DNA of 64,000 nt from Phytophthora sp. 'mugwort' (taxonomy: Eukaryota; Oomycota; Peronosporomycetes; Peronosporales; Peronosporaceae): positions 1,364,001 to 1,428,000 of the forward strand of contig JAUCEF010000006.1 in the NCBI GenBank assembly GCA_033558025.1, in the 5' to 3' direction. The notes beneath the pieces are model-generated. The model did not search any database and had not been told where the DNA came from. It saw only the letters and a list, made by a program, of their open reading frames with translations. Made by a program: the position numbers and the translations under genes. Shown here in pieces: positions 1 through 10,217 of the stretch. Every line of letters begins with the position of its first letter. The stretch's first letter is position 1.

Positions 1-4
1 GACA

Positions 5-2311
5 ATGACAATGGAAATGCTCGAATCAGAGGCTGACCGTCAAAGCAAAATAAAGGAAGGCATTGCCCGCTTGCTGGAAGTTCACGATGAAGCTGTCATT
101 CTCCTACAAATTTTCATTCCTCACCGACGAAGATCGATTCAGATGACACTAGATCCCCGGTCCCAAGGACTGTTAGGTAACATGTACGCGAAGGCAAAAC
201 GGGCTATGACCAAAGCAAAGGTGAATTCGGGTCAACACTCCGCTGTTATTGACCCACGGATAGCTTCTCAAACACTTAGAGGCCGGCTTTGGTTACTGCT
301 AGAAGTACCAGATTCCTCGCGTCTCGCCACGATAGTGAACCAAGCTATGGTCGCGTTTGCACTTGTCAGCATCATGTTATTTTTCACAGAGTCGCTGCAG
401 GAGCTGGCAGCAAGTGGCGTTGACACGCACGGCTGCAGAACTGTCGTCAAGAGCTACTGCAGGGAAGAAGGATTTGATAAACTTGATCCCGCGTGCTTTT
501 TGCGTCTGGAAAACGGCACGAGTGATTTCGCACAGCGACTTCAGTTTTCTTGCTCTAGTGTAACCGAATCACGAGAATGCTACGGCAACGGGTACAACTT
601 TGGGTCACTGAACGCCTCAGCGTTGCCGTGCCAAGACGCCTTTCTTGAAGAGAGTGTAGATTTTGTGTGTTACCGTCAGCAATGTCGAGCATCTGGAACT
701 ATGCTCTTCGACATGGGCCCATACTGGATTTATTTTGAGTGGTATTTCGGCATCGTGTTCACGTTGGAGCTGGGCCTCCGGTTTTATGTGTCGCAGAACC
801 GCAAGCAGTTCTGGAAAGACTTCTACGTATTTTTTGACGCGCTTGCCATCCTGCCGTTCTTTGTCGAGGTTATTGAACTTCTCTTTGCGCGGATCCGGCC
901 AGACTACGCGATCGTTGCCACATCACCGTCGATTCTTTCGGTGATTCGTGTATTGAAGATTATGCGAATCCTTAAACTGACACGGGTACGATACGATTTT
1001 CTTCTCTGGGTTTGGTATGTTTTTGGCAACTTCTAGTTGCACACTACTAACTGTCTTTTAGCATTTCCGAGGGACTAAAGTCTTGGCTTCAACTGCGATA
1101 AAAATCTGGAAGCCTTTGGTTATCCCAGTAAGATAATAGTCGATCAGATAGTGACTAGTAAGTGTTCTCACTTTTATTACAGCTCTTCTTCCTGTTTACA
1201 GGTTGTATTATTGCCGGCGCGATGTTTTACGAAATCGAACGCGGGAAAGAATGCTTTGTAGGCGAAACCTGCATGTGGTGGAACAAGAACGTCCTTACAC
1301 CAGAGCTGGCAGCAGGGCTTCCAACTAGGAAGCGCATCTTGATTCAAGATAAGGTGAAAGCTACGATTGTTGACATGATACGCTCGACATGGCTATCATA
1401 TACAACGTAAGAAGTACAGTAGTTGATTATAATGCGTGGTCACTCGGTTTTTCTAACGCTATTTTTTGTATTAAAAAAAAGGCTGACTTCGGTTGGATAT
1501 GGCGACTTGGTACCAAGGACATCCATAGGGAAATTCTTCGGTGTGCTCGTGATCATTGCTGCAACTATTTACTCAGCGATGCCTCTATCGCTGGTAGGAA
1601 CACAGTTCTACTCACTGTACGAAAAGCACCTGGAAAAAATGGTCATCAAGCAGGTACATACATAGTGTTTGCTTGCTAGAGCCTCACCGGACGGTAGAAA
1701 TGTCATGCCACTCACCTCCGTCATGGTTCTCTCTCAGGGTGGCTCGTCCATTTCGTGGCGTACCAAGACTACCATCACTATCGTGTCGCAATACAAGCAA
1801 GTGACCAAGCACCATTCGGCTCGAAAACCCGAGCCGTTCATGCTTTCGGAGGAGCACTTAACGATCGCTCAGGAATTCGAGAGCATGAGGAAAACTTTTT
1901 TAAACCTGCAGCGCACCTTGGACGCGGCCACCACCACTTCCTTCGACACAATGCAGCGCAAATCCTCGCTCACTAAAGGGTCCAAGCCGTCGGCAACGTC
2001 CAGCCGGCCCGTACACCGAAGTCCCGGACGTATTGATCAGTCGATCGAGCAAAAGAGTTTCGCTATCATGGTATCCCCTTTTCCCTCCGTTCTACACAAC
2101 ATTTTCTAGTCCCTAACTTTATTTTTCATTTGTGTAGGACACGTTGTTGCAGTTTTCGCAAGTGGTTGAGAAACTGCAAGCAGCGCCAGTCGACTTTGAG
2201 GCATTCGAGGACGAAGAGGATGAATTTGACACTAATATTTTCCCCAATGGCCACTCTCCTCGTCCCCTTACCGACGAGTTCGACGCAGAGCATAATGACA
2301 CGTTTTCATGA
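5..2311 (+). CDS. Voltage-gated potassium channel (Kv type), six exons, possibly 5' partial
   Basis: Plasma-membrane K+ channel subunit. Exons read 5-985, 1062-1127, 1183-1406, 1482-1653, 1738-2070 and 2138-2311; all junctions are GT-AG and keep frame, giving about 649 residues. S1 lies near residues 108-131, followed by a long S1-S2 loop with eight cysteines and NGT/NAS sequons. S2 and S3 follow, then an S4 with regularly spaced R/K (RVLKIMRILKLTR) split by intron 1. Exon 3 opens with the S5 motif LFFLF. The selectivity filter TSVGYGDL is rebuilt across intron 3, and S6 follows (about SAMPLSLVGTQFY). The C-terminal tail is hydrophilic and ends acidic. No T1 tetramerisation domain is evident in what is visible. 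The first ATG lies at base 5, so the true start may be upstream of the window. The family call is secure; ion preference is inferred from the GYGD filter. Confidence 0.9.
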
Positions 2312-2645
2312 TTTTAATACCAACCAAGCCAAGAAGGAGGAAAAATCCCGGTGCGGATATTTATTTGATCACGGGACGACATTTCGTTGATTTGTAGACG
2401 ATAATTTTCTCCGAATCTTTTTGTCATATCACACATACAAAACAGTGTTCTTTTCATCATTACCACTCGCTCAGCACTGTGGAAATATACCTAAAAGAGC
2501 CACTCCGTTCCGCACGGGTTCCTTCCCTATTGCAGAAGAAAACTTGTTTTTTGGCCAAAACGACTTTTTGTCATTCCGGGTCTAAGTCCAGCTTGTTTTG
2601 CATCTGCCAGGTCGCGCCTCTGTCATTCCTTAACTGGTCGCGACG

Positions 2646-4397
2646 ATGGAGTACGGACGTCTCGTGGTGCTCGGCTATAGCAGCTACCGCGTGGACACGG
2701 TGCGACGCCCTCGCAGCGGCAGCTTGGAGCTCGCCCCGCCGTCCTTCGGGCTCGCAGACGCTGCTGACGAGGCGGACGGAGCCTCCTCCTCGTCAATAAA
2801 CCGCAAGCGCTCTCTCGGCCAGCTCTGGAAGCCGCTGGGCGACCAGAACGCCCACTACGTACTGGAGAAACGTCCAAGGGCCAATGGGGTCCGACTTCAT
2901 CGTTTCCACCAAATTATTCCTATTGAGGGGTTCAATGGCAGCAAGCCTAACGGAACTGTGGCCAAAGAGCTCAAGGATGTCACGTCGCGCATGATGCAGC
3001 GCATCGAGGCGGCTCGCCGTCACCCAAGCGTCGACAATCAAGCCGAGGACGGAGCGGCTTTTCCGCCGCGGGCCGTCGCGCCGTACCAACTGTGCGTCCC
3101 GATGAACGACAAGGACCCGTTCGCCAGTGTCACAGAGTTCCATGCCGATCCGAGTGTCGACATGTTTCAGATCGGCCGCATGCCGTGCCGTCAAAACGAT
3201 TTCGTGATCCCAGGGCCGAGAGTCGGCGCGTCCGGGACGATTTCTCGCTATGCGGCGAGAATTGTGTGCTCACGTGAGCCGCCATTTGAGTGCCGTATCT
3301 TTGCCGGAGGCTTTGACGCGGCGCGACGTATGAGCACGGCAGGACATGCACTGAAACATTGTGCGCGATGCGGCGCGTGGTCGAAACGGGTGGGGACGGA
3401 CCACACGTGCGTCATGACGACACTGATGGAACACGTCCGAGAAGACGAGGGGGATAGAACCGTCTTTGGTCGCAGCAAAACGAGCAGTAACAGACTGTTG
3501 AACGGAAACGTGAAGCATTATATCGATGAAACCCCTGAGGACGGACCGCTGGAGCATTTTGAGCTGGATGTGCGAGACGCGAGCGAACTGCCGCTAGACG
3601 GACTGACGAAGAACGGTGTGCGCGTGTGGCTTCCTGAACAGAAACAGTGGTTTGAAGTGTCGGTGAATGGTCGATTGTACGCGATTGAGTCACGCATTGC
3701 GGACGCCGCTGCGAAAGCTCCATTAAGCTCCAACTCCGATCGTCGGCGCCGTCACGGCGACAAGTTGCGGTCACGGAGTGGCGCATTCAACCGTCCAATG
3801 ACTAGCGCTGAGGATCTACCCCCAATATTGACGGACGGCGCTGTAATTGACCTTGGCGGTGTTCAATTGCAGTTCCAGACCAGTTACCGTTGCGAGCTCG
3901 AGGCTAAAGCAGACAACAGTGAACTGCTTGAGGCGCCCGTCGTCTACGGGCGGGCAACGTTGTCCTCCATTAGCACCCAGCTCGAACGGCTGAACGTTCA
4001 GTGTCCAGTCCAGTTACACTCGCTGCGTTTCACGCGCCCGGCTCCCGGTGAAGAGGTCCCACTAGACCAGATTCCGCATGTGTTTCCTGCGTGTGGACAC
4101 GTTTTCGGCTATGAAAAGCGTATTGCCAGTTCGCACACATGCCCTCTCTGTCGGACTCCTGGGTCACTGGTACAGCTGCTACTTAAAGAGAACTCGCAAC
4201 TGCAGTCTACAGAGGAACAGCACGTAATTCCTGAGTGCGTATTCAATCCATGCGGCCATGCCATCAGTACCAAGCTGGCACACCACTATTCATCGCTGCT
4301 CATGCCTAATGGCCGAGCTATTTGCCCGTTCTGTGCAGTGCACCTCGATCTGCGCGTGCCATTCTCGAGACTCTATCTTTATTGCGACTCGGATTGA
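2646..4397 (+). CDS. Pellino-family E3 ubiquitin ligase (FHA-like core plus C-terminal RING-like domain)
   Basis: Uninterrupted 583-residue ORF. Known Pellinos ubiquitinate IRAK-type kinases through a C-terminal RING-like domain and recognise phospho-threonine with an N-terminal FHA core. Visible here: the FHA-like core with DMFQIGRMPCRQNDFVIPG and GTISRYAARIVCSREPPFEC (about residues 180-225), then IFAGGFDAARRMS and NGVRVWLPEQKQWFEVSVNG. The C-terminal zinc-binding region has HVFPACGHVFGYEK, CPLCRTPGS, FNPCGHAISTK and CPFCAVHL, matching the Pellino CHC2CHC2 spacing. An extra histidine-cysteine cluster (HALKHCARCGAW, about 237-248) splits the FHA region. A short TCATTCC Inr-like motif lies about 20 bp before the ATG. 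It converges on the dynein-docking gene (208 bp apart). The substrate in an oomycete is unknown because animal Toll/IRAK partners are not expected. Confidence 0.88.
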   Translation: MEYGRLVVLGYSSYRVDTVRRPRSGSLELAPPSFGLADAADEADGASSSSINRKRSLGQLWKPLGDQNAHYVLEKRPRANGVRLHRFHQIIPIEGFNGSKPNGTVAKELKDVTSRMMQRIEAARRHPSVDNQAEDGAAFPPRAVAPYQLCVPMNDKDPFASVTEFHADPSVDMFQIGRMPCRQNDFVIPGPRVGASGTISRYAARIVCSREPPFECRIFAGGFDAARRMSTAGHALKHCARCGAWSKRVGTDHTCVMTTLMEHVREDEGDRTVFGRSKTSSNRLLNGNVKHYIDETPEDGPLEHFELDVRDASELPLDGLTKNGVRVWLPEQKQWFEVSVNGRLYAIESRIADAAAKAPLSSNSDRRRRHGDKLRSRSGAFNRPMTSAEDLPPILTDGAVIDLGGVQLQFQTSYRCELEAKADNSELLEAPVVYGRATLSSISTQLERLNVQCPVQLHSLRFTRPAPGEEVPLDQIPHVFPACGHVFGYEKRIASSHTCPLCRTPGSLVQLLLKENSQLQSTEEQHVIPECVFNPCGHAISTKLAHHYSSLLMPNGRAICPFCAVHLDLRVPFSRLYLYCDSD

Positions 4398-4605
4398 TAG
4401 AACAAGCAACAACACAAAACTACGCTCACAACAGCCAAACGCAACAGAAATGGAGAACAACGAAGTGTACGAGTACAAACAAGAAGCCAATTAGAAGAAG
4501 ACCAAGCCAGACAGGCAAGGTGAAACCTGACGGCGAGATGCCTGAAGCAAGAAATCCGATAGCAAATACATGAGTAACTGAAGCGCACAGCGCCTGACAA
4601 TTGTG

Positions 4606-6483
4606 CTATTGTTTCCGGTACTTGGGACTCGCGAACGTCGAGTTGGTCGCGCCACGCTTGGCCTCTTTGATGTTGACGGCTGCAGATGGGGAAATATTTG
4701 CATGGTTTAGGCGACGCATGCCCTTGAGCGTGCGTACTTTGAGTTCGTCCCGTGTGAGAGGATGCATCGTGTCTTCGTTGTCGGCGCTCTCGTCATCCTC
4801 CGACGAATAATCGTCAAGGTTGGGCGGATTGATCTGTAGTGGTTCCTGACCCATTGGTGTAATTGGCCCAACCCCAAGAATCGAATGCAACGTCGTCACA
4901 GCTCCGTTCGTGCCACCTGCAGTTCCAACTGCTGCCGGATTGCCAGACATGACATTGGCTGCGAACTGTGATTCGCGGTCATAGGCATCACTGGTACTCT
5001 TGTTCTTCTGGGCGTCCGCTTGCTGCTTGGCGCTGGATGTAGCGTAGTGGTGCAGGATTTCGTTAGTCTTCTGCTCGATGACACCCAGGTAAGCCATCAT
5101 GTTGGCTTCTGTGACTACAGAATCGCCCAGCATCTCCACCATGGCTTGAGCGTTGCACCCAGTTTTCGTGAACAAGCTCTGGATGGCGCGCTTGACGGCG
5201 TTGACAGTCTTTTGAGCTTCCGCACAACGCGCCTCGCACTTTTCTGCTGCTTGTTCCATGAGTGCGAGTCGTGCCTCGAGTTCACGTAGTAGCTGCTTGT
5301 GTTGACCAACACCATCGTCGCCTCCCGCTGACGCTCCACTTGCACCGCCGGCATTGCCAGTGTAACGACGCTCTTCGTCTCGTAACGCTGCGATCCACTC
5401 TTCGAGTTTTTCAATTTCATTGCTCTGCTCGTTGACGTAGTTAAACAACGAGAAGTTCTGGTCTTCCTTCTTAATAAACGACGTCACAAGCTGTTCCAGA
5501 TCATCGATTCGTGTTGCCGCCTTGATTTTCATGAAAGCTTCTTCAAAGTTTTGCACACGCTCAATGGAAACTTGCACGTGGACCTTCTCCTTTGCCACTC
5601 CCCATGTTCCCTTCTGCACCTTCCGCTTCAGTTCGTTTTCTTCCTCGATCGACATGTTTCCAGCATAGACGCCAGACGGCCCGCCACCAGGAGCTCCTCC
5701 AGCTGAAGATGCACCACGTCGATGATAGCTGGTCGTCTCACCACTACTAGCAAGCATTTTATTTTCTTCAAGTCTTTCCATCAGCTCAGATAGAGCGCGT
5801 CGATGAGCTTCCAGTTCGGCACGATTTTCATCCTGAAGACCTCGTAGCTCGAGTTGTGCGGTGTCTCGCTGTTCGTAAGCCTGGTTGCTCAGCTCGATTG
5901 TTTGTGCCATTTGCCGCTTTTTGTCACCATGTTCGCGCTCAAGTTTGCGATAAATAGTGTCAAATACGACGCGTTCTCGACGCAAATTGTCAATTTCTTC
6001 TCGTAACATTTTGTTCTGTGCGAGAGCTTCATTGAACTTAATCAATGACTTGTCCAGTCGGTTCTCGAGGATACGGATCTGCTTGCTTACCATTTGCTGG
6101 TTCTCTCTGGCGGCATTCACCCCACCCATGTGCTTCTTCTGGTGTAGCACCTTGTGTCGCATGACTTGAATCTGCTGTGTCAGAGTCTCGAGCCTCTTGC
6201 TCTCCGTCATGTTCTTGCGATTGTAGTTGTCGATTTGGTCTTGCAACCGAGCGATTTGTTCCTGTTGCTGGGCCACTGTTCCTTCATTAATGTGGCGCTC
6301 TGCCAGTGTCAACTCGGCTTTCATCTCGTCATTGTCCTTCCGGAGCTTCTCAATCACTGCTTGTTGTCTGCGCATCACCTGGTGACTCTCATCAGCGTAC
6401 ACCTTGCGGTTAAGCTCCATGTTGCGGTACTCGCGCTGTAGCTGCGTAAGGTCCGCTCCATTGTTGCCTCCGGTCGGGTGCAT
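4606..6483 (-). CDS. Outer dynein arm docking complex coiled-coil protein (ODA1/CCDC114-CCDC63-like)
   Basis: Structural axonemal protein that anchors outer dynein arms to doublet microtubules; in oomycetes it would act in zoospore flagella. The 625-residue protein is almost wholly coiled coil up to about residue 240. The family-typical block ILENRLDKSLIKFNEAL, then MLREEIDNLRRERVVFD, then IYRKLEREH is clear near residues 130-190. A second conserved segment (VQVSIERVQNFEEAFMKIK, ATRIDDLEQLVTSFIKKE, NFSLFNYVNEQSNEIE) follows a Gly/Ser-rich linker. The tail is acidic (DDYSSEDDESADNED) then basic. I prefer the start MHPTGG at 6483; an in-frame ATG at 6522 would add a hydrophobic 13-residue leader that does not look conserved. 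No introns are needed. Confidence 0.85.
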   Translation of the reverse strand: MHPTGGNNGADLTQLQREYRNMELNRKVYADESHQVMRRQQAVIEKLRKDNDEMKAELTLAERHINEGTVAQQQEQIARLQDQIDNYNRKNMTESKRLETLTQQIQVMRHKVLHQKKHMGGVNAARENQQMVSKQIRILENRLDKSLIKFNEALAQNKMLREEIDNLRRERVVFDTIYRKLEREHGDKKRQMAQTIELSNQAYEQRDTAQLELRGLQDENRAELEAHRRALSELMERLEENKMLASSGETTSYHRRGASSAGGAPGGGPSGVYAGNMSIEEENELKRKVQKGTWGVAKEKVHVQVSIERVQNFEEAFMKIKAATRIDDLEQLVTSFIKKEDQNFSLFNYVNEQSNEIEKLEEWIAALRDEERRYTGNAGGASGASAGGDDGVGQHKQLLRELEARLALMEQAAEKCEARCAEAQKTVNAVKRAIQSLFTKTGCNAQAMVEMLGDSVVTEANMMAYLGVIEQKTNEILHHYATSSAKQQADAQKNKSTSDAYDRESQFAANVMSGNPAAVGTAGGTNGAVTTLHSILGVGPITPMGQEPLQINPPNLDDYSSEDDESADNEDTMHPLTRDELKVRTLKGMRRLNHANISPSAAVNIKEAKRGATNSTFASPKYRKQ

Positions 6484-6699
6484 CTTTATGGCAACGAGAA
6501 AGGAAAACAATTCTAACAACATGTCAAAACGACGCTAGGCGTGAAAAACACCTGAATTCGGGCCAAAAACGGCAACAATAGTAACGGATAACTTCAACTT
6601 ATTTAAGTAGTGCAAAACATTTAAGACCGCTCTTGCGATCCAAAAATTCTTAGCTCGGGTGTGTCCTCGCAGTTGCTGTTCAGCATTGATTGCCTTTGG

Positions 6700-7335
6700 T
6701 CTGTTCCGTACGCATTACTTGCTCGACACCAGGTAATTCGGGAAAACAAAGTGCAATGGCTGCAGCACTCCTGAAGATCTCTGCCGGTCGTACTTTGTGC
6801 ACAGAAGGCGGTCACATATATCGAGTTGAGACTGCAGTCGCTGCACGATCTCCATAAGTTCCGCGTGCTTTTGAGTGAGCTGCTGCTGATTCTCAGTGGG
6901 ATGCTGTTGATTCTCTACGAGCTTCTGATTCTCTCTCCGTAGCGTTTGACTTCCTCTAAAATCTCATCCATCAGTGTCTTCTCTTTGTTATGAAGCAACT
7001 GGATGTTTTGCACCTTGCCAGTCTTTTGTTTCTTTCAGTTAACTCTTTGAAGTTGCGGTGGAGCTGGGCGAGTCTGGGTTTTGGCCTCCGTATTGCGTTG
7101 ACACAATTGACGCCTCTTTCTTCGTCGCATCCAAGCAGCTTTCCCACAGCAGGTTAATAAACTGGTCTCGCAGTTGCAGTCCGAGAACGCTGCACGATCC
7201 GCTGCGATGCTCGCATGCCGCTTTCAGCGCGTTCATACCGACCCGTGACAACCCAGCGCGGAAGGCAATGAAGCCGCAAGACGGGAGGACATTGTCGATG
7301 TAGCCAAAAACCTCACAATTCGGTGCTGTTGCCAT
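6700..7335 (-). pseudogene. Frame-disrupted coiled-coil gene remnant (bZIP-family-like tail?)
   Basis: Reading 7335 down to about 6700 gives MATAPNCEVFGYIDNVLPSC and roughly 77 more residues, then a Leu/Glu/Lys-rich helix in a shifted frame (LAQLHRNFKELTERNKRLA, IQLLHNKEKTLMDEILEEVK, ENQQQLTQKHAELMEIVQRL, QSQLDICDRLLC). At least two frame changes are needed to join the pieces: near 7045-7050 and near 6930. No good intron borders rescue it. The 5' part lies antisense to the upstream region of the mitochondrial-protein gene at 7536. The coil resembles the Gln/Asn-rich coils of oomycete bZIP-like proteins, but no basic region is seen, so the family is unproven. Unannotated introns are an alternative explanation. 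Confidence 0.4.
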
Positions 7336-7535
7336 TTGCCACAGTTTCACGCGGTGGCAAAAACGAAAATGGCAGCCGAGACTCGGCCGGAGTTGACGCC
7401 AGATGCAACATCCGGACGATTGTACCCATTTTAGAGTTGCCAGGACTAAATTGGACCAGAACTTGTGATTTTTTCTCCTTTGAGCCACACGCCCCACAAT
7501 TTGTTATCTCGGCCCGACGTGAACAAGTCAAGAAG

Positions 7536-7859
7536 ATGTTGCGCTCTCAGGTCGTCAAGGTCGCCAAGTCGCGGAGCCTCGTGCGTTGCTTCGCCTCAGA
7601 GGCCAAGGAGGAAGCTATCAAGGCTCCCACGCCTGCTCCCGTTGTGGTCAAGAAGGGAGGTAGCTCTTTCATGCAACGCATCGTATCGTTCGCCGTAGGG
7701 GTGGCCGCGGGCGCCGGCTACGGGCTCTACGTGCTATCGGAGGATGTGGAGAAGTCCACGCAGCAGATCCAGAGCTCTGTTGGCAGCCTCAAGGACGAGA
7801 TGATCGCGCAGAACGCGGCGCTAACCAAGCGGATCGAGGCCCTCGAGAAGAGTCAGTAG
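7536..7859 (+). CDS. Small predicted mitochondrial membrane protein
   Basis: 107 residues from the ATG at 7536. The frame is open further upstream, but the product from this ATG has a classic mitochondrial presequence: MLRSQVVKVAKSRSLVRCFA, rich in Arg/Lys/Ser with no acidic residue, and a plausible R-3 type cleavage site (RCFAS/E). An Ala/Pro linker follows, then one membrane span (about residues 47-68, RIVSFAVGVAAGAGYGLYVL), then a short heptad-like helix (VEKSTQQIQSSVGSLKDEM, about 72-105). I do not recognise a named family. Architecture suggests an inner-membrane protein with a soluble coiled tail. It converges on the AIR9-like gene, 167 bp away. Confidence 0.65.
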   Translation: MLRSQVVKVAKSRSLVRCFASEAKEEAIKAPTPAPVVVKKGGSSFMQRIVSFAVGVAAGAGYGLYVLSEDVEKSTQQIQSSVGSLKDEMIAQNAALTKRIEALEKSQ

Positions 7860-8026
7860 AGAGGGAAAGCAAGAGGAAAGGATGCCCAAATAATGGAGGC
7901 CCGGACGACGACGAGGACATACGTGCGGGTGGCTAATGACTTTCTATCATTTTGTAGCTGTGTTGGCAACTCTCTATTTGACTCGAGCTGGGGTATCATA
8001 GTATTCTACTTGTTCAGGACTTGTTA

Positions 8027-10217
8027 TTAGTACGATATGTTGGAGGTGGGCGGTGCAGCTTCGGCAGCCGTGCGCTTCACGAGCTGCTGCAGGTCTGTAG
8101 ACACCAAGTCGTATACTTTATCAGCTAGCTGCATCGATGTGAGCGCACTGCGTAAGGATTCAATGTCTTTGCGGAAGCTCGAGTTGAGTTCTTGTTTCTC
8201 CTCGAGCTCCCTGGACAACACCACTACGCGCTGCTTGTACGTGTGCAGCTCGCGCTGCAACAAACAGAAAATTGCAACGTAGCGGTCCCGTAATGCTCCT
8301 ACGCCCGCACTGGCCTTGATCCAGTCGCTATCCGCCATGAAGTCCTCGATCGCTTTATCAATGCAACTTGCATCGATCATCTCGGGCATCCCACCAACAA
8401 CGCTTCCGTCGACATTGTTGCCACTTCCAAGTTGTTCATGATGATCTTCTGGGTCGCTGTCGCCAGTGGTACCATTACTTCCTCGAAGACGGCGCTGGTC
8501 TCGCTGCTGTTGCCGTATTTTTTCTTCTTCTTGAGGAAAAATTGTGCTTCCTGGAATGGTCTGGTCATTCAACGCTTCCATTGATTCAATGATCTGTAAG
8601 TCAGGAATATCCAAGATCGAGATCCGCTTGGGAGCGCGAGGCAGGATCTGGTATTGGATACCCATTTTCTGTGCATTGCCGATCAGCGCCTCAGCGTCCA
8701 TCAGCAAAGAATCATCGAGGCTGTCGCTGTGCTGCCATCCCTCACCTCCTATTCCCATGCTGCTTGATACACTTGGTCGTCTGCTGCCTGAGCCAAGCGA
8801 CTCCGCATCCAGTTCTTCAAACACAGTGCTCGTAGCAGTGGACTCAGGTGGATCCATGCTGAACGAGTTACTCGCGGAACGGTTCCACGGCAGATCGTAC
8901 ACTGGTGGTGGCACTGGCAGAGAAGGAGAGGCTTCCTGAGTCTGCTGGTCGAAATCAAGAGACGGCGTGTACAACCTCAGCATGCAACTTAATCCCAGCA
9001 ATCCGCCAAAGTTTGTTCTGACACCTACTGGGGGCTGCTTCTTGGCCTCTTTCTCCTGCGCGATCTTGCGTATCGTCAGCATCGGGGACAATCCGCGAGC
9101 GACAGCGTCGTACGTAGCCTCATCCGAGACAGCCATCTTGCAAAAGGATCGCAGCGTAAGAACGATAATATCCCGCACCGTGTTGGATTCGGCACGAAGT
9201 CGCACGTAGCATCCCTGAGCCAGATAAAGGTAGAATTCGTTGGGAGTGCCACGAACCATCTCCAGCTGCAGTCACACACATCCACGATAGCCAGTCGCAA
9301 CAGTTGGTAATCGAGACATCGTGCGGTGGATCCATCGAGATCAAATAAACAATTCACGAATGCACATGAGACTCTAACAACAAGACAGAGCAGAGGGTGT
9401 TCCAATGGCGTCCTCTTCTTACCTTGATATCTGGAGTGTAAAGACTCTCGAATGGCGGGATCAGCGAAGACTCGCACGTCAACCTGACCCTTCGATCGTC
9501 GATTAACAGCGTCCAGCTCTCCTATAAAAAAATACACAAACAGAAATGAATAAGTCTTCTCCACCTTCACTGTCCTTCTCAGCCCCGGCGTCGTACTCTC
9601 AATTCTTCCTCATTCAAGTACTCGCTGCCGTCTTGCACTGAGATACTCCTCAGCCCCATGAAGAGCACGGACTTCCTCTCCAAGTACATCTCGACCTTGC
9701 TGCGGACCTCGGGATCTTCTTTAATAGGTCCGTATTCGAGCATCTTAGTCTTGAGCACGTCCTCATCCTCGATCATGACCTTGGCCAGTATCCTGGTGCC
9801 AATATCGTCGGCGGTGGGCGTGTACCACTCGTCACAAGCACCGGGAATGACTTGGAAGTCGTCTTGTTCCCCTACGGCCCGGAACCACTGCACGGCTACG
9901 GGATAGCAGCAGCAGTCTGAGCGCAGCGGCCGTCCCAAGTACGTCAGCAAGTGCATATGCGTGTGGTGAACACCACCTTGCAACACGCAGTTCTCCAGTA
10001 CGCGCGCGACACTGCAGGTGCCGACGCAGTCGCAGCGGTCGGCGTCGTGTACGTAGGCGGGGTTCTCGGCGCTGCCGAGGCTATGCACGGACACAGAAGA
10101 TAGCGTGGAGCTCGGTGTGGGTGCGGACGTGGTCCGCGAGGGCTGAGGCGAGCGTTCATCCGGACGTGGGGACGCTGAGATACCGCGCTTGAGCGAGTCA
10201 ACCCAACGGCTGCGCAT
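8027..10217 (-). CDS. AIR9-like protein: Ig/A9-type domain, PH-like segment, C-terminal coiled coil
   Basis: Three exons on the minus strand: 10217-9597, 9521-9423 and 9265-8027. All splice at GT-AG in phase 0 and give about 652 residues. The N-terminal part is Ser/Pro-rich. Then comes a region with a Cys cluster (DADRCDCVGTC) and an A9/Ig-like signature (VQWFRAVGEQDDFQVIP, then DEWYTPTADDIGTRILAKV), as in plant microtubule-associated AIR9. Exon 2 plus the start of exon 3 (VRLTCESSLIPPF, LEMVRGTPNEFYLYLA, AESNTVRDIIVLTLRSF) look PH-like. The C-terminus (about 570-640) is a coiled coil (VVVLSRELEEKQELNSSF). A role at membranes or the cytoskeleton is inference. The reading frame stays open upstream to 10583, so a longer N-terminus or an upstream exon is possible. 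Confidence 0.6.
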
